The position numbers were made by a program, and so were the translations under genes. Of a stretch of 64,000 bases of DNA, positions 1-11,683 are shown piece after piece. The DNA is from Clarkia xantiana subsp. parviflora (Eukaryota > Streptophyta > Magnoliopsida > Myrtales > Onagraceae), in NCBI GenBank assembly GCA_036873135.1, contig JAPTYO010000008.1:25087001-25151000 (forward strand), read 5' to 3'. Each line of letters opens with the position of its first letter. Within the stretch, counting starts at the first letter, position 1. The notes beneath the pieces are model-generated. The model made no database searches, was not told where the DNA came from, and worked only from the letters and a program-made list of their open reading frames with translations.

Positions 1-391
1 GGAGCGAGATAGAGATTTTTTTTCACGAATTTTGAGGAAAATAATATTTTATTGCTGTATTAATTTTCTATGTGTTTTTACATAATACCTAGGGTCTATT
101 TATAGGTAAATTGACACCCAAAAATTAGGAAAGCAATATTACCTCAATATACACCCCTATAATTTTGAAAATTATACATATATATTTATGAATATTACCA
201 TAAATATATATTATATATTTTCTGAATATTACATATTATTAAATGCATATATGGTGTCCTAATTTAAGCTAAACCTATTTTTAGCAACCCCGTGACCTTC
301 CATATTTATATATTTCCTTTTTTAAACGCGTTACACATAACATTTTAACGTGTTACATACGTGTTGCGCTTACCAAAATTAGGTGTTTACA
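1..391 (-). repeat. Partial LTR, TGTAAACACC family
   Basis: Read on the minus strand, this stretch starts at 391 with TGTAAACACCTAATTTT and runs off the window start. A TATA-like motif (CTATAAATAGA on the minus strand) lies near 100 and is followed by A-rich sequence, as expected of an LTR promoter. The same 17-base end reappears at 63475 on the plus strand, so the two belong to related LTRs. No coding sequence is visible, and the superfamily (probably Gypsy) is an inference. Confidence 0.5.
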
Positions 392-1435
392 ATCACATGT
401 CTACTTGGAGCAAAGGATTACCATCCAAACAATTCAACATGTACTAAACAATAATTGTCATCATGGAGTATGCATCATGACATCAAACATAGCATGGAAC
501 AACATGCATACTACGACGACCACATACGAGGGGAGTAGCTCTACTTACATCATGTATATAAATGTTAAACACTTAGCCAAATTTTGGCCCATTTTTGCAA
601 AGCTAACATGGTGTAGGCATTTTATCAAACACACGGTGGGCAATTTAGCTCAAACATTTTCAAGGCTCGTTCTAGCCCAATCAAGATGGCTAAAGGTTTA
701 GACAAACCTGAAATTAGACTCACCGACCCGAGCTCTACGCATCGCCCGGAAAGACGTCGCGAACGGCCTTGAAGAGCTTCTGCCACCGACAAAACCGCCT
801 CACGCGCCGCTGCAAGCAGGTCACGCGCCGCCGCGTCCTTGCTGCTCCTCCGCCGGGACTCCTAGCTGCGTGGTCGCCGTCTGCCGCTGCTCCTGCCGCC
901 GTGGATGGTGGTAGGGTGGCTGGCCGGTGGTGACTTGGTGGGCAAGATTTCTAAAAACCCCAAGTATCTACCTCCCCAAGAAATAAAGATCGCTCTAAAA
1001 TGACTAAGTATGGAGACTAAGTAAGGAGATGATCTCCTCTCACACCCTTGTGGTATTTATACTTATGGGTAAATATTACCTCCTCTCTATTTTTTCTAAC
1101 TACTTAAGTGCATACTCTAGTGCTTACATGTGTTTACATATGCACACACTCATTTACATGCGCGCGTGACCATTCTTACATTTTTGCTTATCCATGATTT
1201 ATTTATGTTTACATCATTGATTAAATCTATGTTTCATATTTTTATCATCACATGGTTAATTTCATGATTTTATTATTACTAACATGTTGTTGCAACGCGT
1301 CTATTCATTTACACATGTCTGACACGTCTGCGCGCACGCTAACGTTCACGTCTATGATTACGTGTATTTACAACTACTTAAGTATATTCATTATATATGC
1401 ATACATGCTGCACTAACCTTGTCAGCAGATAGATA
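392..1435. other. Stretch without a recognisable gene
   Basis: A short open frame at 405-701 has low-complexity, AT-driven composition and resembles no family I know. 720-940 is GC-rich with many CCGCC runs but has no sustained reading frame. The remainder is AT-rich. It is probably internal or flanking sequence of decayed LTR elements. Confidence 0.4.
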
Positions 1436-1584
1436 GATACTCGCCCGGAAATTTAAAGATAGGCGATATCCAGGCCCGGTGCCCGACTGTCGATAAGACA
1501 ACCCCTGAGGTCAGTGCCGAACCTAAATTGGGCATTTATCCTATCTTAAAATAGAGTCAAGTAAGGGTCAAGTCATTACTTGAC

Positions 1585-1595
1585 TCGGGGGCAAG
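1585..1595 (+). other. Polypurine tract next to LTR
   Basis: TCGGGGGCAAG lies immediately before TGATGGATAT. Such a G-rich tract directly before a TG is the normal plus-strand primer site upstream of a 3' LTR. It marks the internal end of an LTR element (about 1436-1595) whose upstream part is not recognisable. Confidence 0.5.
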
Positions 1596-3297
1596 TGATG
1601 GATATATGCCCAATTCGGGTTCGTATTATATTTCGGACCTCACAGACACATCAAACCCACGAAAACGGATCGAAACGCTAAACCCGCGAGTTGAAACGGT
1701 CCGGACGGGCAACGCGCGCGTCCGGACCGGACTCGTTCGAATTGTCCTTGACAATCCTAAGGGGTCCGGATTGCCGCCCTTGACGCGCGTATTCTACCAA
1801 CGTGTTTTTACACTAAGTCCGAGTTTCCCGATAGCTAACCTTGATTAAACCCGATTCCGGTTCACATTTCTTTATTAAACCGGAGTCGAACCGCACAAAA
1901 CCGGGTTCGAGTTCAAGAGCTCCTATATATTGGAATTTTGGCCGCCCATTTCATTTTAACTCGTTTTGAGATTGGCTTAGGAGCTCTGACTTCTCTCTAA
2001 CTTTATCTCTTTAGATTCTCATTAAAGCATCAGAGAGGATTCAACCAGCACTACCCCCTCTGCGTGTGCTAGTTACTGCCCCGTGTGCAGGTGTAGAAAG
2101 GACGCGCGCAGGGACGGCGACATAATAGGACAAGTGGGGGCAAATGCCCCCACTGAGATTTAACTATTTGCTTATGTATAAATTACATTATGAAGAAGTT
2201 TTATCATTTGCCCCCACTGAGTTTAGAAGATTTTTGACTATTTGCCTCTCTAAAATAAATATACTCTAAATTATTTATCTTAAATATAAATTTTCTGATT
2301 TGTATAATTGATTTCTTGCTTTTGAATAGAAGAAATGGAGCTCCGTAACTTCGCTGCAACTAAATGGGTGAGATGCCGAAAGGAGATAGAAGAGGGAGAG
2401 AGATGCCTTGCTTTAGCTTACATGTATTTTTTTGTTTTTGCCACAATTTTCTCTTCATTGAAAAAAGTGGAACACATTTTCTTGACAAATTAGAAATTAT
2501 CAAACAAATTACACAAAAAAAAGACTGTTGAAGAAATTAAAAAAAATGGTATATTACTAATAAGTAATACAACATTAATCTCTTTCATTTTACTTTTATA
2601 TATATATATATATATACTAGCATAATGCATTTAGTGCACTTATAACTATAATAAATATTTCCTAGCAATTCTATTTTTAAATGTTTTAGTATAGTTTCTA
2701 ATAAATATTCCTAAAAAAAACAATAATTATATTTATTGAAACTATAAAAATATTTAGATTAGTGATTTGGTTATTTTACACTTATTTCAAAAATGTCAAG
2801 AATGTGAAAATTTCTTCCAAAAGTAGATAACCTATAAAGATAGTTATTCTAAACTGTAAATGTTGATAGGTATTTTTAAGTAATTATTATACGATACTTT
2901 TTATAACATAGACATCATCAGACATTAGAAATAACTCAATAATTTTTTTTTAATAAACCAATAAATTTTAAAAGCTATATAAATACATTTATATATTTTT
3001 ATCTGTTTAATTAGTAATAACTTTGTTAAAGATATATATTGAAAGAATCCAATACAAAATCCCTTCAACCATTAATATAAATATTTATTTTACTAACAAT
3101 ATAGTAGTTACAATGATTTATATTATAAAAAAAATTATTTTTAATTTTTTAAGTAAAAATTGTTGCCCCCACTGAAAAAAAAAGTTATGGCTTCGTCCCT
3201 GGACGCGCGGAGTAGACAGCGCGGACTGGAAGACTTTGCACGAGACAGAACCCGAACATTCGACTACCCGTTATCTCGCGCGGGTTAGGTCGAAACA
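1596..3297 (+). repeat. Probable 3' LTR of a Gypsy-like element, split by a hAT insertion
   Basis: The LTR is inferred to start with TG at 1596 after a polypurine tract and to end in CA at 3297. Without the hAT element and one copy of its target duplication it is about 600 bp. A TATA-like CTATATAT lies near 1923, followed by a T-rich leader. Homology to a Mutator-like element begins directly after 3297, supporting that boundary. No partner LTR is visible, so superfamily and ends are tentative. Confidence 0.45.
2109..3201. mobile_element. Non-autonomous hAT transposon, 1093 bp
   Basis: The ends are an inverted pair starting CAGGGACG and are flanked by a perfect 8-bp direct duplication, GACGCGCG, at 2101-2108 and 3202-3209. 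The 8-bp duplication and CAGGG termini are hallmarks of hAT elements. Just inside the left end is the palindrome GTGGGGGCAAATGCCCCCAC, and GCCCCCACTGA recurs near the right end. The interior is AT-rich, with no transposase frame, so it must have been moved in trans. It sits inside an older LTR. Confidence 0.85.
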
Positions 3298-3525
3298 GCC
3301 AACTTCTTGGTAACGGTCCCAACAAGATGACGAGAAGGGAGTATGAATGAGAACTCGAATTTGATAGTCGGTTTCATCGGATTTGACTTCTCTAAAGTAA
3401 TCACACCGAGACACCACATTTTAACAAAATTGAAACCTTGGACATTACAGTTTAACATTTGAAACTTCAGACACCTAATTTTAATATAGGGTAAACATTA
3501 GACAGTTTTTTTAGTTATTAACCTA
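3298..3525 (+). mobile_element. Truncated fold-back Mutator-like element
   Basis: This segment matches the right half of the element at 3963-4495, including the shared stretches AAGATGACGAGAAGGGAG and CTAAAGTAATCACACCGAG. It ends in TTATTAACC before a TA repeat. The left arm is missing, so it is a broken copy lying against the LTR end at 3297. Confidence 0.6.
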
Positions 3526-3962
3526 TTATATATATATGTTTTACATCTAGGAAAAAAAATCCACTATAAAATTCTTTCTTTTTCCATAATTTTTATAAAT
3601 TTGTTTATGTATGTAATAATCACAACTCTTTAATTTCATTCCCATTAATTTCATTCCCATTAATTCCCATGTATGTATGACTTTGTTGTTGTTATTTTTA
3701 ATTTCATTCCCATTAATTTTTTTTACTGATTTTATCAAATCTCGTGCCAAACACGATGACATTACTTAACTTATGTATTCATTTAGTAATTAATTTTTCA
3801 GCACTGTGCGTGACGTTAACATCTATTATAATAAATAATAATAATAATAATATACTAAATGAGATTATGCATTATTGTAGTAGTATTCTTAATCTTAAAT
3901 TACTAATATATGACATTATATGTCATTCATTTTCTTTGCATATACTTTTATATTAAAAAAAA
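3526..3962. other. AT-rich spacer
   Basis: Low-complexity AT-rich sequence with several copies of TTTCATTCCCATTAATT at 3630-3720 and an (ATA)n run near 3830. No convincing gene is seen. The last 9 bases (TAAAAAAAA) are the target duplication of the next element. Confidence 0.4.
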
Positions 3963-4495
3963 GGGTTAATAACTAAAAAACTGTCCAAGGTTTACCCTAT
4001 GTTAAAATTATGTGTCTGAAGTTTGAAATGTTAAAATAAACTGTCCCAAGTTTCATTTTTGTTGAAATTTGGTGTCATTGTGCGTCTTTTCATCTTCATT
4101 CCATCATTTTCATCAACCCACCAACCCACTCATAATCCATCACTCTTTACTTTTCACAAAATCGTCAAATTTCACCTAAAAATTGAACATTAAAAAAAAA
4201 GTTTCTAGAAGAGTGGTGTAGAGCCATTTTCCAAGGACAATAGAGCGAGATTTACTTTCCTGGATGTGACCAACTTTTTAGGTGACGGTCCCGGCAAGAT
4301 GACGAGAAGGGAGTGTGTATGAGAGCTCGAATTTGACAGACGGTTTCGTCGGAATTGACTTCTCTAAAGTAATCACACCGAGACACCAAATTTCAACAAA
4401 AATGAAACTTGGGACAGTTCATTTTAACATTTCAAACTTCAGACACCTAATTTTAACATAGGGTAAACCTTGGACAGTTTTTTAGTTGTTAACCC
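3963..4495. mobile_element. Fold-back Mutator-like element A, 533 bp
   Basis: It begins GGGTTAATAACTAAAAAACT and ends with a near-complement reading ...TTAGTTGTTAACCC. The inverted arms run at least 115 bases on each side (about 3963-4080 and 4378-4495). A 9-bp duplication, TAAAAAAAA, flanks it at 3954-3962 and 4496-4504, the size typical of Mutator-like elements, although A-runs make this duplication less specific. No transposase is present. Confidence 0.75.
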
Positions 4496-4504
4496 TAAAA
4501 AAAA

Positions 4505-5290
4505 TTATTCTTAAATCAAAATACCATATAAAAAGTTCTAATTATTCGATTAGGATATTTAATGGTAGATAATATATAATAATATATAAAAAAGAATAAA
4601 TATATTTATAAATATTAAAATTATATAATACTATTTATTAACATGAATTTTTAAGACTTTTTCTGAAGGATCGTCGGTTGTTCCACATGACACTTTTGTA
4701 TGCATTTGAAGTAAAACTTTATAATTTATTTTAAATCTCAAAATTATTAATTTCGTCATACATTATCATTATCTAATTTAATCAAACACCATTATATATT
4801 TTTAAATAAAATAAAATAATATATATGTATTAAAGTAAGATAATATTGTTTAATCATTAATTTTTTCTTATACGTGCGTGGACAAGTTTTTTTATTTTAT
4901 TTTATATTATATAATAAGTGTAAGTAAGAGTTTCAAAACATTTGAGATGATTATTTATTATTAGTGAATTAGTGTTTAAAAATGTTTACTTTTATTAGTT
5001 AGACTTGGAACTCTCGAAACCCGGAGGCGTGTTTTCTAAATGATAAGTGACTTGAAAAATATATTAATTATTTATTAAACATTCAAAATTTCCATTTTTT
5101 TTTTTCCAAATTTGATATGATATGTTTCGTTGTATAACAAAATTTATTTATTCTACAATAAATAAATGAATAGTGGCAAAAGCCGCAAAACAGATGGCTC
5201 CCTGCTACGTATTTATTTATTTATTTATTCCTCAAAGGCAACCTCGCATGACTTTCCTAATCAGTGAATTGAATTGAATTGAATTCCAGT
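4505..5290. other. AT-rich intergenic region upstream of the GT47 gene
   Basis: No gene is seen. Short tandem repeats occur just before the gene: (TATT)n near 5211-5228 and (GAATT)n near 5265-5284. The core promoter of the GT47 gene must lie at the right edge, but I could not assign a clear TATA box. Confidence 0.4.
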
Positions 5291-5930
5291 GTTAATGCTG
5301 ATCAAGTCAAATTGTCTATCACTACCCAATTGTTGAAGATGTATCTCACTACTGATAGGGTTTCAGACGTCAAGACACAATCTTTGCTGCCCTGTTCTTG
5401 CTGGGTTGCTCTGTTTTCAACTGTCGAAGCGAAAGTACACACTCATTCTTGATTCAACCTCCCAAATCCGTTGGCTGCTGAGAAAATTGATCGAGTTAAC
5501 TGAACCCCTCTCCGTTATTGTACTTCGACACGCAATTTTCTGGCATATCTCTTCGATTGACCTCACTTTGAAGGTGATGTAGAAGGGTGCTGAGCGTAAG
5601 TCAACGCTTTAGTTCACTAGATTTTGTTCTTCTCTATATGTTGAATTCGGTTCTTCATTTCTCGTTAATCTGCAGTAAGTTCAATCTAATCTGTAATTAG
5701 ATGCTACGTTAAGTTTATGTCTGAAGAACTAGTGCAATTAAATGGAAAAATTGAATTGGATTATGTTTCTTGACCTGTGTTTCTTTTTCTTGAATCAAAA
5801 TTCAAACTTCGGTATAGCTGCTGATATCTGTCTACTGTATCTATCTATTGTAGGAGAAGAGGAAAAATTGTGCTGTTTTCCCAATTTGATTTGGTACCGG
5901 TGCCTTAAAAGACAAAGCCTTGTTCAGATC
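5291..5930 (+). other. 5' leader of the GT47 gene with a leader intron
   Basis: A leader exon is inferred up to 5595, followed by a GT-AG intron at 5596-5853 (donor GTAAGT, acceptor CTATTGTAG). The leader resumes at 5854 and reaches the ATG at 5931. An upstream ATG at 5742 is in frame with the protein but lies inside this intron, so it would be used only if the intron were retained. The transcription start was not determined. Confidence 0.6.
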
Positions 5931-8510
5931 ATGGAGTTATTGTCACTATGTGTTCAGAGCTTTTTCCGTAATAGAAATCGGAGATGGCTGTTTCTAGTAA
6001 TAACTGTTGCTGCTACACACCTGATGTTCCAATCCTTAATGCTTCCCTATGGAAATGCCCTCCGCTCGTTATTACCCAACAACAAGGATTTGGTGGATAA
6101 CAATGGTAATAGAATCATGCAGCTGCAGTCTTCTACTAACGCAGTGAAAATTCGCAACCCTCTGACAGTAAATGTTTCAGATTTAGCAGAAGCCAGTTTT
6201 AGTCATGCCTTTAATGTTATCGAAGATAAAATGGAAGGTAACATTTCATCTCCACATGGAGGTCTAAAATTGACCGTAAAAATGGAGATTGAGGATGCCA
6301 AAGATCAAGAGACTGAGGAGCCTCCGCTTGTAAAAATGAATGAAACTAATGATTTGGAAATGGATGGTGATTTTGCTTCAGAAGAAGAAGGTGAAATTGT
6401 GGTTGGTGACATCACGTTGGAGCAGAATATGGTAAAAAATGAGGGTTTGTCATCAGATGGCTCAGACACTAGTTCTGTTGTGTCAAATGCTCTGCAAAGT
6501 GCTCAAATTGCTGTTAAAAATGAATCTTATCTTGTCAAAAAGAAGTATAGATGTGATATACCACCGAACTCAGTAACAACTATACAAGAGATGGAGCAGA
6601 TATATGTACGTCACCGAGCAAAATCATGCTCAATGGTATGAACTTTTTATAAGCTACTGTATTTTCATGGATTATTACTTTTTTTTTCCTCGTTTTATTC
6701 ATCTTTTGTTGAGGAAATGCCTTTGATGCAGTTTCGTTATGCATTAACGTACTCTAATTTTCAAAGACTCGGAACTTTCAACGACCAAAAATTAGTACAA
6801 GTTTGTAAGTGCTAACATATTTTGTGTCTGCAGAGACCGAGATGGGCATCTGCTCGAGACAACAAACTCTTAGCTGCAAAGTCTCAAATTCAGAATGCTC
6901 CAATTGTTGTGCAAGACCAAGAACTTCATGCTCCTCTGTTTCGAAATGTCTCCATGTTTAGAAGGTGAGTAAATCTTTTACTGAGCAGTAATCAAAGATT
7001 CATGGTGACCTCCTTAGTTTGATGAAACTATGTTTTGTTAGTATAATAATATACATTAGGTAGATGGCATGTGAGTTAAAAGACTTTTATATATAGTAAT
7101 CTGCACATACCTAATGACTATACTACCGTTACACTTAATGACCATACTAACCTTACTCTTCATATTATACCATCACAAAGTATTAAGCCTAAGAAGTTTC
7201 GACATTAGAACTTAAGTTATAATCGCGGTACTCTAATCTGAATCGATGTTTCAGTTGCTGATATTAAGTTTCTTTGCGTTTTTCAGGAGCTATGAGCTCA
7301 TGGAAAGAACATTAAAAGTCTATGTATATAAAGAAGGCGAAAAACCCGTGTTCCATTCACCTATACTGAAAGGTTTATATGCCTCGGAAGGCTGGTTCAT
7401 GAAACTGATGGAGGGAAACAAGCAGTTCGTCGTGAAGGATCCAAGAAAAGCTCACCTATTTTACATGCCATTCAGCTCAAGAATGTTGGAGCATTATGTG
7501 TACGTTCGTAACTCCCACAACCGAACTAATTTACGGCAGTACCTCAAGGAGTATGTCGACAAAATAACGTCAAAATATCCGTTTTTCAACCGAACAGGCG
7601 GGGCGGACCATTTTCTCGTTGCCTGCCATGACTGGGTACAGTTCCTTGATTCATTTTACTCTGAGTTGAAAGTTCATTGGCTGTTATTCAAATTAATACC
7701 CGAAAAACAAATCAAATTTTGAGCATTTGGTAAAAAAAAAATGGGACTTTCAAACATTCAGTACTATGCAAATTTTGCTGATTCTTTCTTAAGATGTGAC
7801 ACCAAATCATCTCGTACTCACTGAATATTTTCTATTTTCAGGCGCCATACGAAACGAGGCACCACATGGAACGCTGCATGAAGGCCCTATGCAATGCTGA
7901 CGTGACCCAAGCTTTCAAGATCGGGCGGGATGTGTCTCTGCCCGAGACATATGTCCGGTCAGCAAAGAACCCTCTTAGAGACCTCGGTGGCAAACCGGCA
8001 TCTAAGCGAAATATCCTTGCATTCTATGCAGGAAGCCTGCACGGTTACCTGAGACCGATCCTGCTCAACCACTGGAAAGACAAAGACCCCGACATGCAGA
8101 TCTGGGGCCAGATGCCGCCAGGAGTATCGAGCAAGATGAACTATATCCAACATATGAAATCGAGCAAATATTGCATTTGCCCTAAGGGTTACGAGGTGAA
8201 CAGTCCTCGTGTGGTTGAGGCCATATTCTACGAGTGTGTCCCTGTGATAATATCAGACAACTTTGTACCTCCGTTTTTTGAGGTTCTTGATTGGTCGGCT
8301 TTTTCGCTGATTCTTGAGGAGAAGGAGATTCCGAATCTGAAGAAGATTTTGACGTCGATACCTGAGGAGAGGTACAGAGAGATGCAGAGTCGGGTGAAGA
8401 AGGTCCAGAGACATTTTCTATGGCACGTGAAACCGGTGAAGTACGATTTGTTTCATATGACGCTACATTCGATTTGGTACAACCGAGTTTTTCAGGTTAA
8501 ACCGAGATGA
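5931..8510 (+). CDS. Exostosin-family (GT47) glycosyltransferase, 4 coding exons
   Basis: Coding exons are 5931-6635, 6834-6964, 7287-7635 and 7842-8510. All introns are GT-AG and the frame is kept, giving 617 codons. Residues about 19-41 form one hydrophobic segment after an Arg-rich stretch, predicting a type II Golgi membrane protein. Residues about 45-220 are an acidic, variable stem. SMRPRWASARD spans the first coding junction. The exostosin domain runs from about residue 280 (SYELMERTLKVYVYKEGEKP) to about 570, with GWFMKLMEGNKQFVVKDPRK, YCICPKGYEVNSPRVVEAIF and the C-terminal LFHMTLHSIWYNRVFQ. Plant relatives transfer sugars during synthesis of cell-wall polysaccharides and arabinogalactan side chains; the sugar used here cannot be read from sequence. 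No disabling mutation was seen. It closely resembles the clade usually annotated 'probable glycosyltransferase At5g03795-like'. Confidence 0.93.
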
Positions 8511-10318
8511 TACGAGAAGAGGCAAGGCAAGAAAGATTTTAGTGCTTTGAATTTGATCGTTGGTGTAATATTATTACTGTATGTATGCGTGTATTGGTGT
8601 GTACATATTACTGGTTTTCAAATTCACCTATAATGCTTGTTCTTCTTCTTTGTCCTGCAAATGTGTGTGTTCCCTCTCTGTTCCTGCTTAAGAAGTATTC
8701 TGCCTAAATGGTGAATATTTTTCTATTCCCATAATCATTAGCGGGATTGAACTTTCAACCTATAAAACGCTGAACCACCGCACCATATTACATAGCATCT
8801 TTAGTCGACGTTTTGTAGCAAATTGGGTATAACATTATTATTTTTGTCACCTTTGTTCTCTCTCTACTTTTCTTCCTCTCGGATCCTTTTAAAGGGAATT
8901 GGTAACCAGATGTTCATAACTTATAATAATAATCTTAGGTTTATTTAAACAAAAAAAAATATCATCTCGTTTTGCAAAACGCAAAATAAGTCATTAAAAA
9001 TTACGAACTACATAAAATTTATCTTTTATGGAGATTCTCTCAATTGAATGGCTAACTCTCAAGTTATGGAAGATTTAAGCCTTCAATTGATGGGGTTTGG
9101 ATTTGGACTCACCTAACTCGTGGCTTCAAAGTTCAAACCCACCAATTATAGGGCGGGCCAATCCTTCTCAATTTGGAGGGAGGGTATGAATTCTCCTTAG
9201 TTATGGGTTCAAACTTTATGAACTAATAATTTACATAATTATAGAAATATTAGATTTGTAGTTCAAAAAGAGTTTTGAGAACCACAATGATGATGTTGTA
9301 CAAGTTTGAGATAAAATTTCAAATTCATCCTAAATATTTATAAGGGTACTTTTGGTATTTAAAAAATATTTAACATTTTGTCCAGTTTTAATGGAAATTA
9401 GGCAATAGTGTATATGTTTTCAAACATAAAAGGTAAAAAACTTAAATGTGAATAATAGTGGTTTTTAGTGCAAATATGGGATCGTATCCGGCCCTCACCC
9501 CAAAACACACTGCCTCGTCATCTCGAAGCGATGCAACATGTATGATGTACCCCAACAATCTCTTCTCTCACCCCAATCAGCTTCCTAATCTGTCCATACA
9601 ATCATTCTCCTCATTCATCCTGTTTGCTGACTATTCAAATTAACCGCTACCACAATCCAACTGCAGCATACTCAGTAATCTTTTGACGGCGTCCACCTTC
9701 GTTGATCAGATTACCAGACTCACTTCACCACCCCATCCATAAACTTCGTGATGCCTACCCTGTCAGCGTACGACTCCGGATGCCGCCTACTAGCATTCGT
9801 ACAAAAGCTATGGAGTCTGACGGTCAGACGGAGACCTCACTGAAATTCGGCAGTCAGACACCAGGTCGCAATTGTGGCGAGGGACTGTTCACTGGGGCCG
9901 GTGGGAGGTTACCATTCCACTGGGGCCGATGGGAGGTTTAGAGGTTGTTTAATTTAACGTTAGCGCTGAAGAGAGCCGAGCAACAGCTTCGGGACTCTGG
10001 TAGGTTCTCTCTTATTCATTTTGAAAATCTTACTAGTGCCCAAAATCATGACAAATTCCAACAACCATTGCAATTTTGATGTCCCGTCATTTTGAAAATC
10101 TTACTAGTGCCCAAAATCATGAAAAAATGTAGATTGGAAGTGTTCCAATTTCTAATTGATTGGATTGGATCGCTAGGGGTGTAGACTTTCAAGGATTGAG
10201 ATTTTCTCCATTCATTCCTCACTTACGAAAATATGAAAGAGTCGTAATTCCTATGTGGATTCAGTGTTTCTACTTCCAATCTTAGGTTATTTTTGAATTG
10301 AGGAATGCATAGGGAAAG
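8511..10318. other. 3' flank of the GT47 gene and unassigned sequence
   Basis: 8511-8650 is probably the 3' untranslated region. Beyond it the sequence is AT-rich with only short open frames (for example 9458-9643 and 9702-9941) that resemble no family. CATTTTGAAAATCTTACTAG followed by TGCCCAAAATCATGA occurs twice (about 10017-10050 and 10088-10122), a small local duplication. Confidence 0.4.
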
Positions 10319-10618
10319 GTGATTCAAAGTGTGAATGGAAAATTAGAACAAATTGAAAGTAACCCAGTTCAGGTGATGAAGCCAACAAGCGATGGAATTC
10401 ACCAAGCTTCAAAAAGCAATGGAATTCATCAAGCATATTACTCTTTAGTAGATCAAGTGATGATGGTCATTTCAAGTTTGGGAGTAGATAGACTATCATT
10501 AGAGCATGGTGATGATGGTAGCGATGGAGATATTGATGATTTATTTTTACATCAAAAGATGAATAAACCAAATCTCAAACATTTTGCAGCGGAACTAATG
10601 GAAAAAATACACATGTGA
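10319..10618 (+). CDS. Unrecognised short open frame, possible exon fragment
   Basis: This open frame encodes up to 99 residues in non-repetitive, coding-like sequence, but I recognise no family. It has a duplicated motif (SDGIHQASKSNGIHQAYYS) and an acidic patch, GDDGSDGDIDDLF, near residue 65. There is no clear promoter. The next recognisable feature is a copia element about 680 bp downstream. It may be a gene fragment or chance; treat it as hypothetical. Confidence 0.2.
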   Translation: MIQSVNGKLEQIESNPVQVMKPTSDGIHQASKSNGIHQAYYSLVDQVMMVISSLGVDRLSLEHGDDGSDGDIDDLFLHQKMNKPNLKHFAAELMEKIHM

Positions 10619-11296
10619 TTAAAATTCTGCAGCAACCTTCTTTGAAGCTTTCATATTACAGACCGAACTGCGAAATCAAGCAATAAAATTCCATGTAAGA
10701 ATGTTTCTTCCCTCATCTTGCTCTTCCCTTTTATGTGTTTGGTTTGGTTCTTATTCTAATTACTATCGTATCATATGTTATTGATTATAGATAAGTTTTT
10801 ACTTTATCAACAAAGAAACAAAATTTGGGCAAATAAAAGGAGTGAAATACACCTAGAAAACAACGCAGGGTCTAGAACTTTTGTATGTTCGGTTACCCTT
10901 GCTTATCTTGATTAATTGGTTTAGAACATTTATTTATATGTTCTTTATATTTTGATTTTGGAACTGGGATAGAGGTAGAAGCCGATGCTGGTAAGGGATG
11001 AGACGGACATTTCCAACATCTTTCCAAAGGAATATTCCTATTTACAATGATGAAAAAAAATTAATGGAGTTGAGATTTGATTTTAAAAATTGACTCTCAA
11101 TTCTGATTCTATTTCCACGTTTAAATTTGACAACTTATTCTATCATGATTTCTTAGTATAATTCTTTTGATATGTTGATTGTTCAATTTGCTACTTAATC
11201 TCGAAGTAGATGGACACCTTGCATTTATAGTTAAATACTTGAATACCTCAGAGGAGATGATTTATCCAATTGCAAACGAGTTAAACCCGGACATTA
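10619..11296. other. Unassigned sequence before copia element 1
   Basis: No gene was recognised. The last five bases (CATTA, 11292-11296) are the target duplication of the adjacent LTR retrotransposon. 11215-11296 reads open and would join in frame to sequence after 16276 if the element were removed, but no family could be named. Confidence 0.35.
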
Positions 11297-11647
11297 TGTA
11301 AATATTTGGGAGTGGTAATCAAATGAACTCACAGTATAATTAAATAAAAAAAACTTACGAAGAACCCTCAATAAGATGGATATATGAAATGCTGCAGTTC
11401 TTATTCGCTACATATACGAGAAATACAAGTCTTATATAAGGCTAATCTTAACAGAAAAAACATCCCACTATTTCCACTACTTAACTAATAATTAATGGGC
11501 TAAAAATCTGAAAATAATATGCAGAAGATAAACGTGCTGATAATAACAGCAGATAAGAACAAAGTTGGACCGGTCCAAAATTAGTGAACCGGCTTAATGA
11601 ACCTGTTTGACCGGCCTTCAACAGCAACAGCTACAAAGATCCTTTCA
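11297..11647 (-). repeat. 3' LTR of copia element 1
   Basis: On the plus strand it begins TGTAAATATTTGGGAGTGG and ends CCTTTCA. It pairs with 15926-16276 at nearly full identity and the same length. The flanking CATTA duplication fixes its outer edge. Confidence 0.95.
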
Positions 11648-11658
11648 ATCCCTCCATT
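11648..11658 (-). other. Polypurine tract of copia element 1
   Basis: On the minus strand AATGGAGGGAT abuts the 3' LTR. This is the expected plus-strand primer position. Confidence 0.75.
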
Positions 11659-11683
11659 AATCTATACACTTGCTGGTGTTAGA

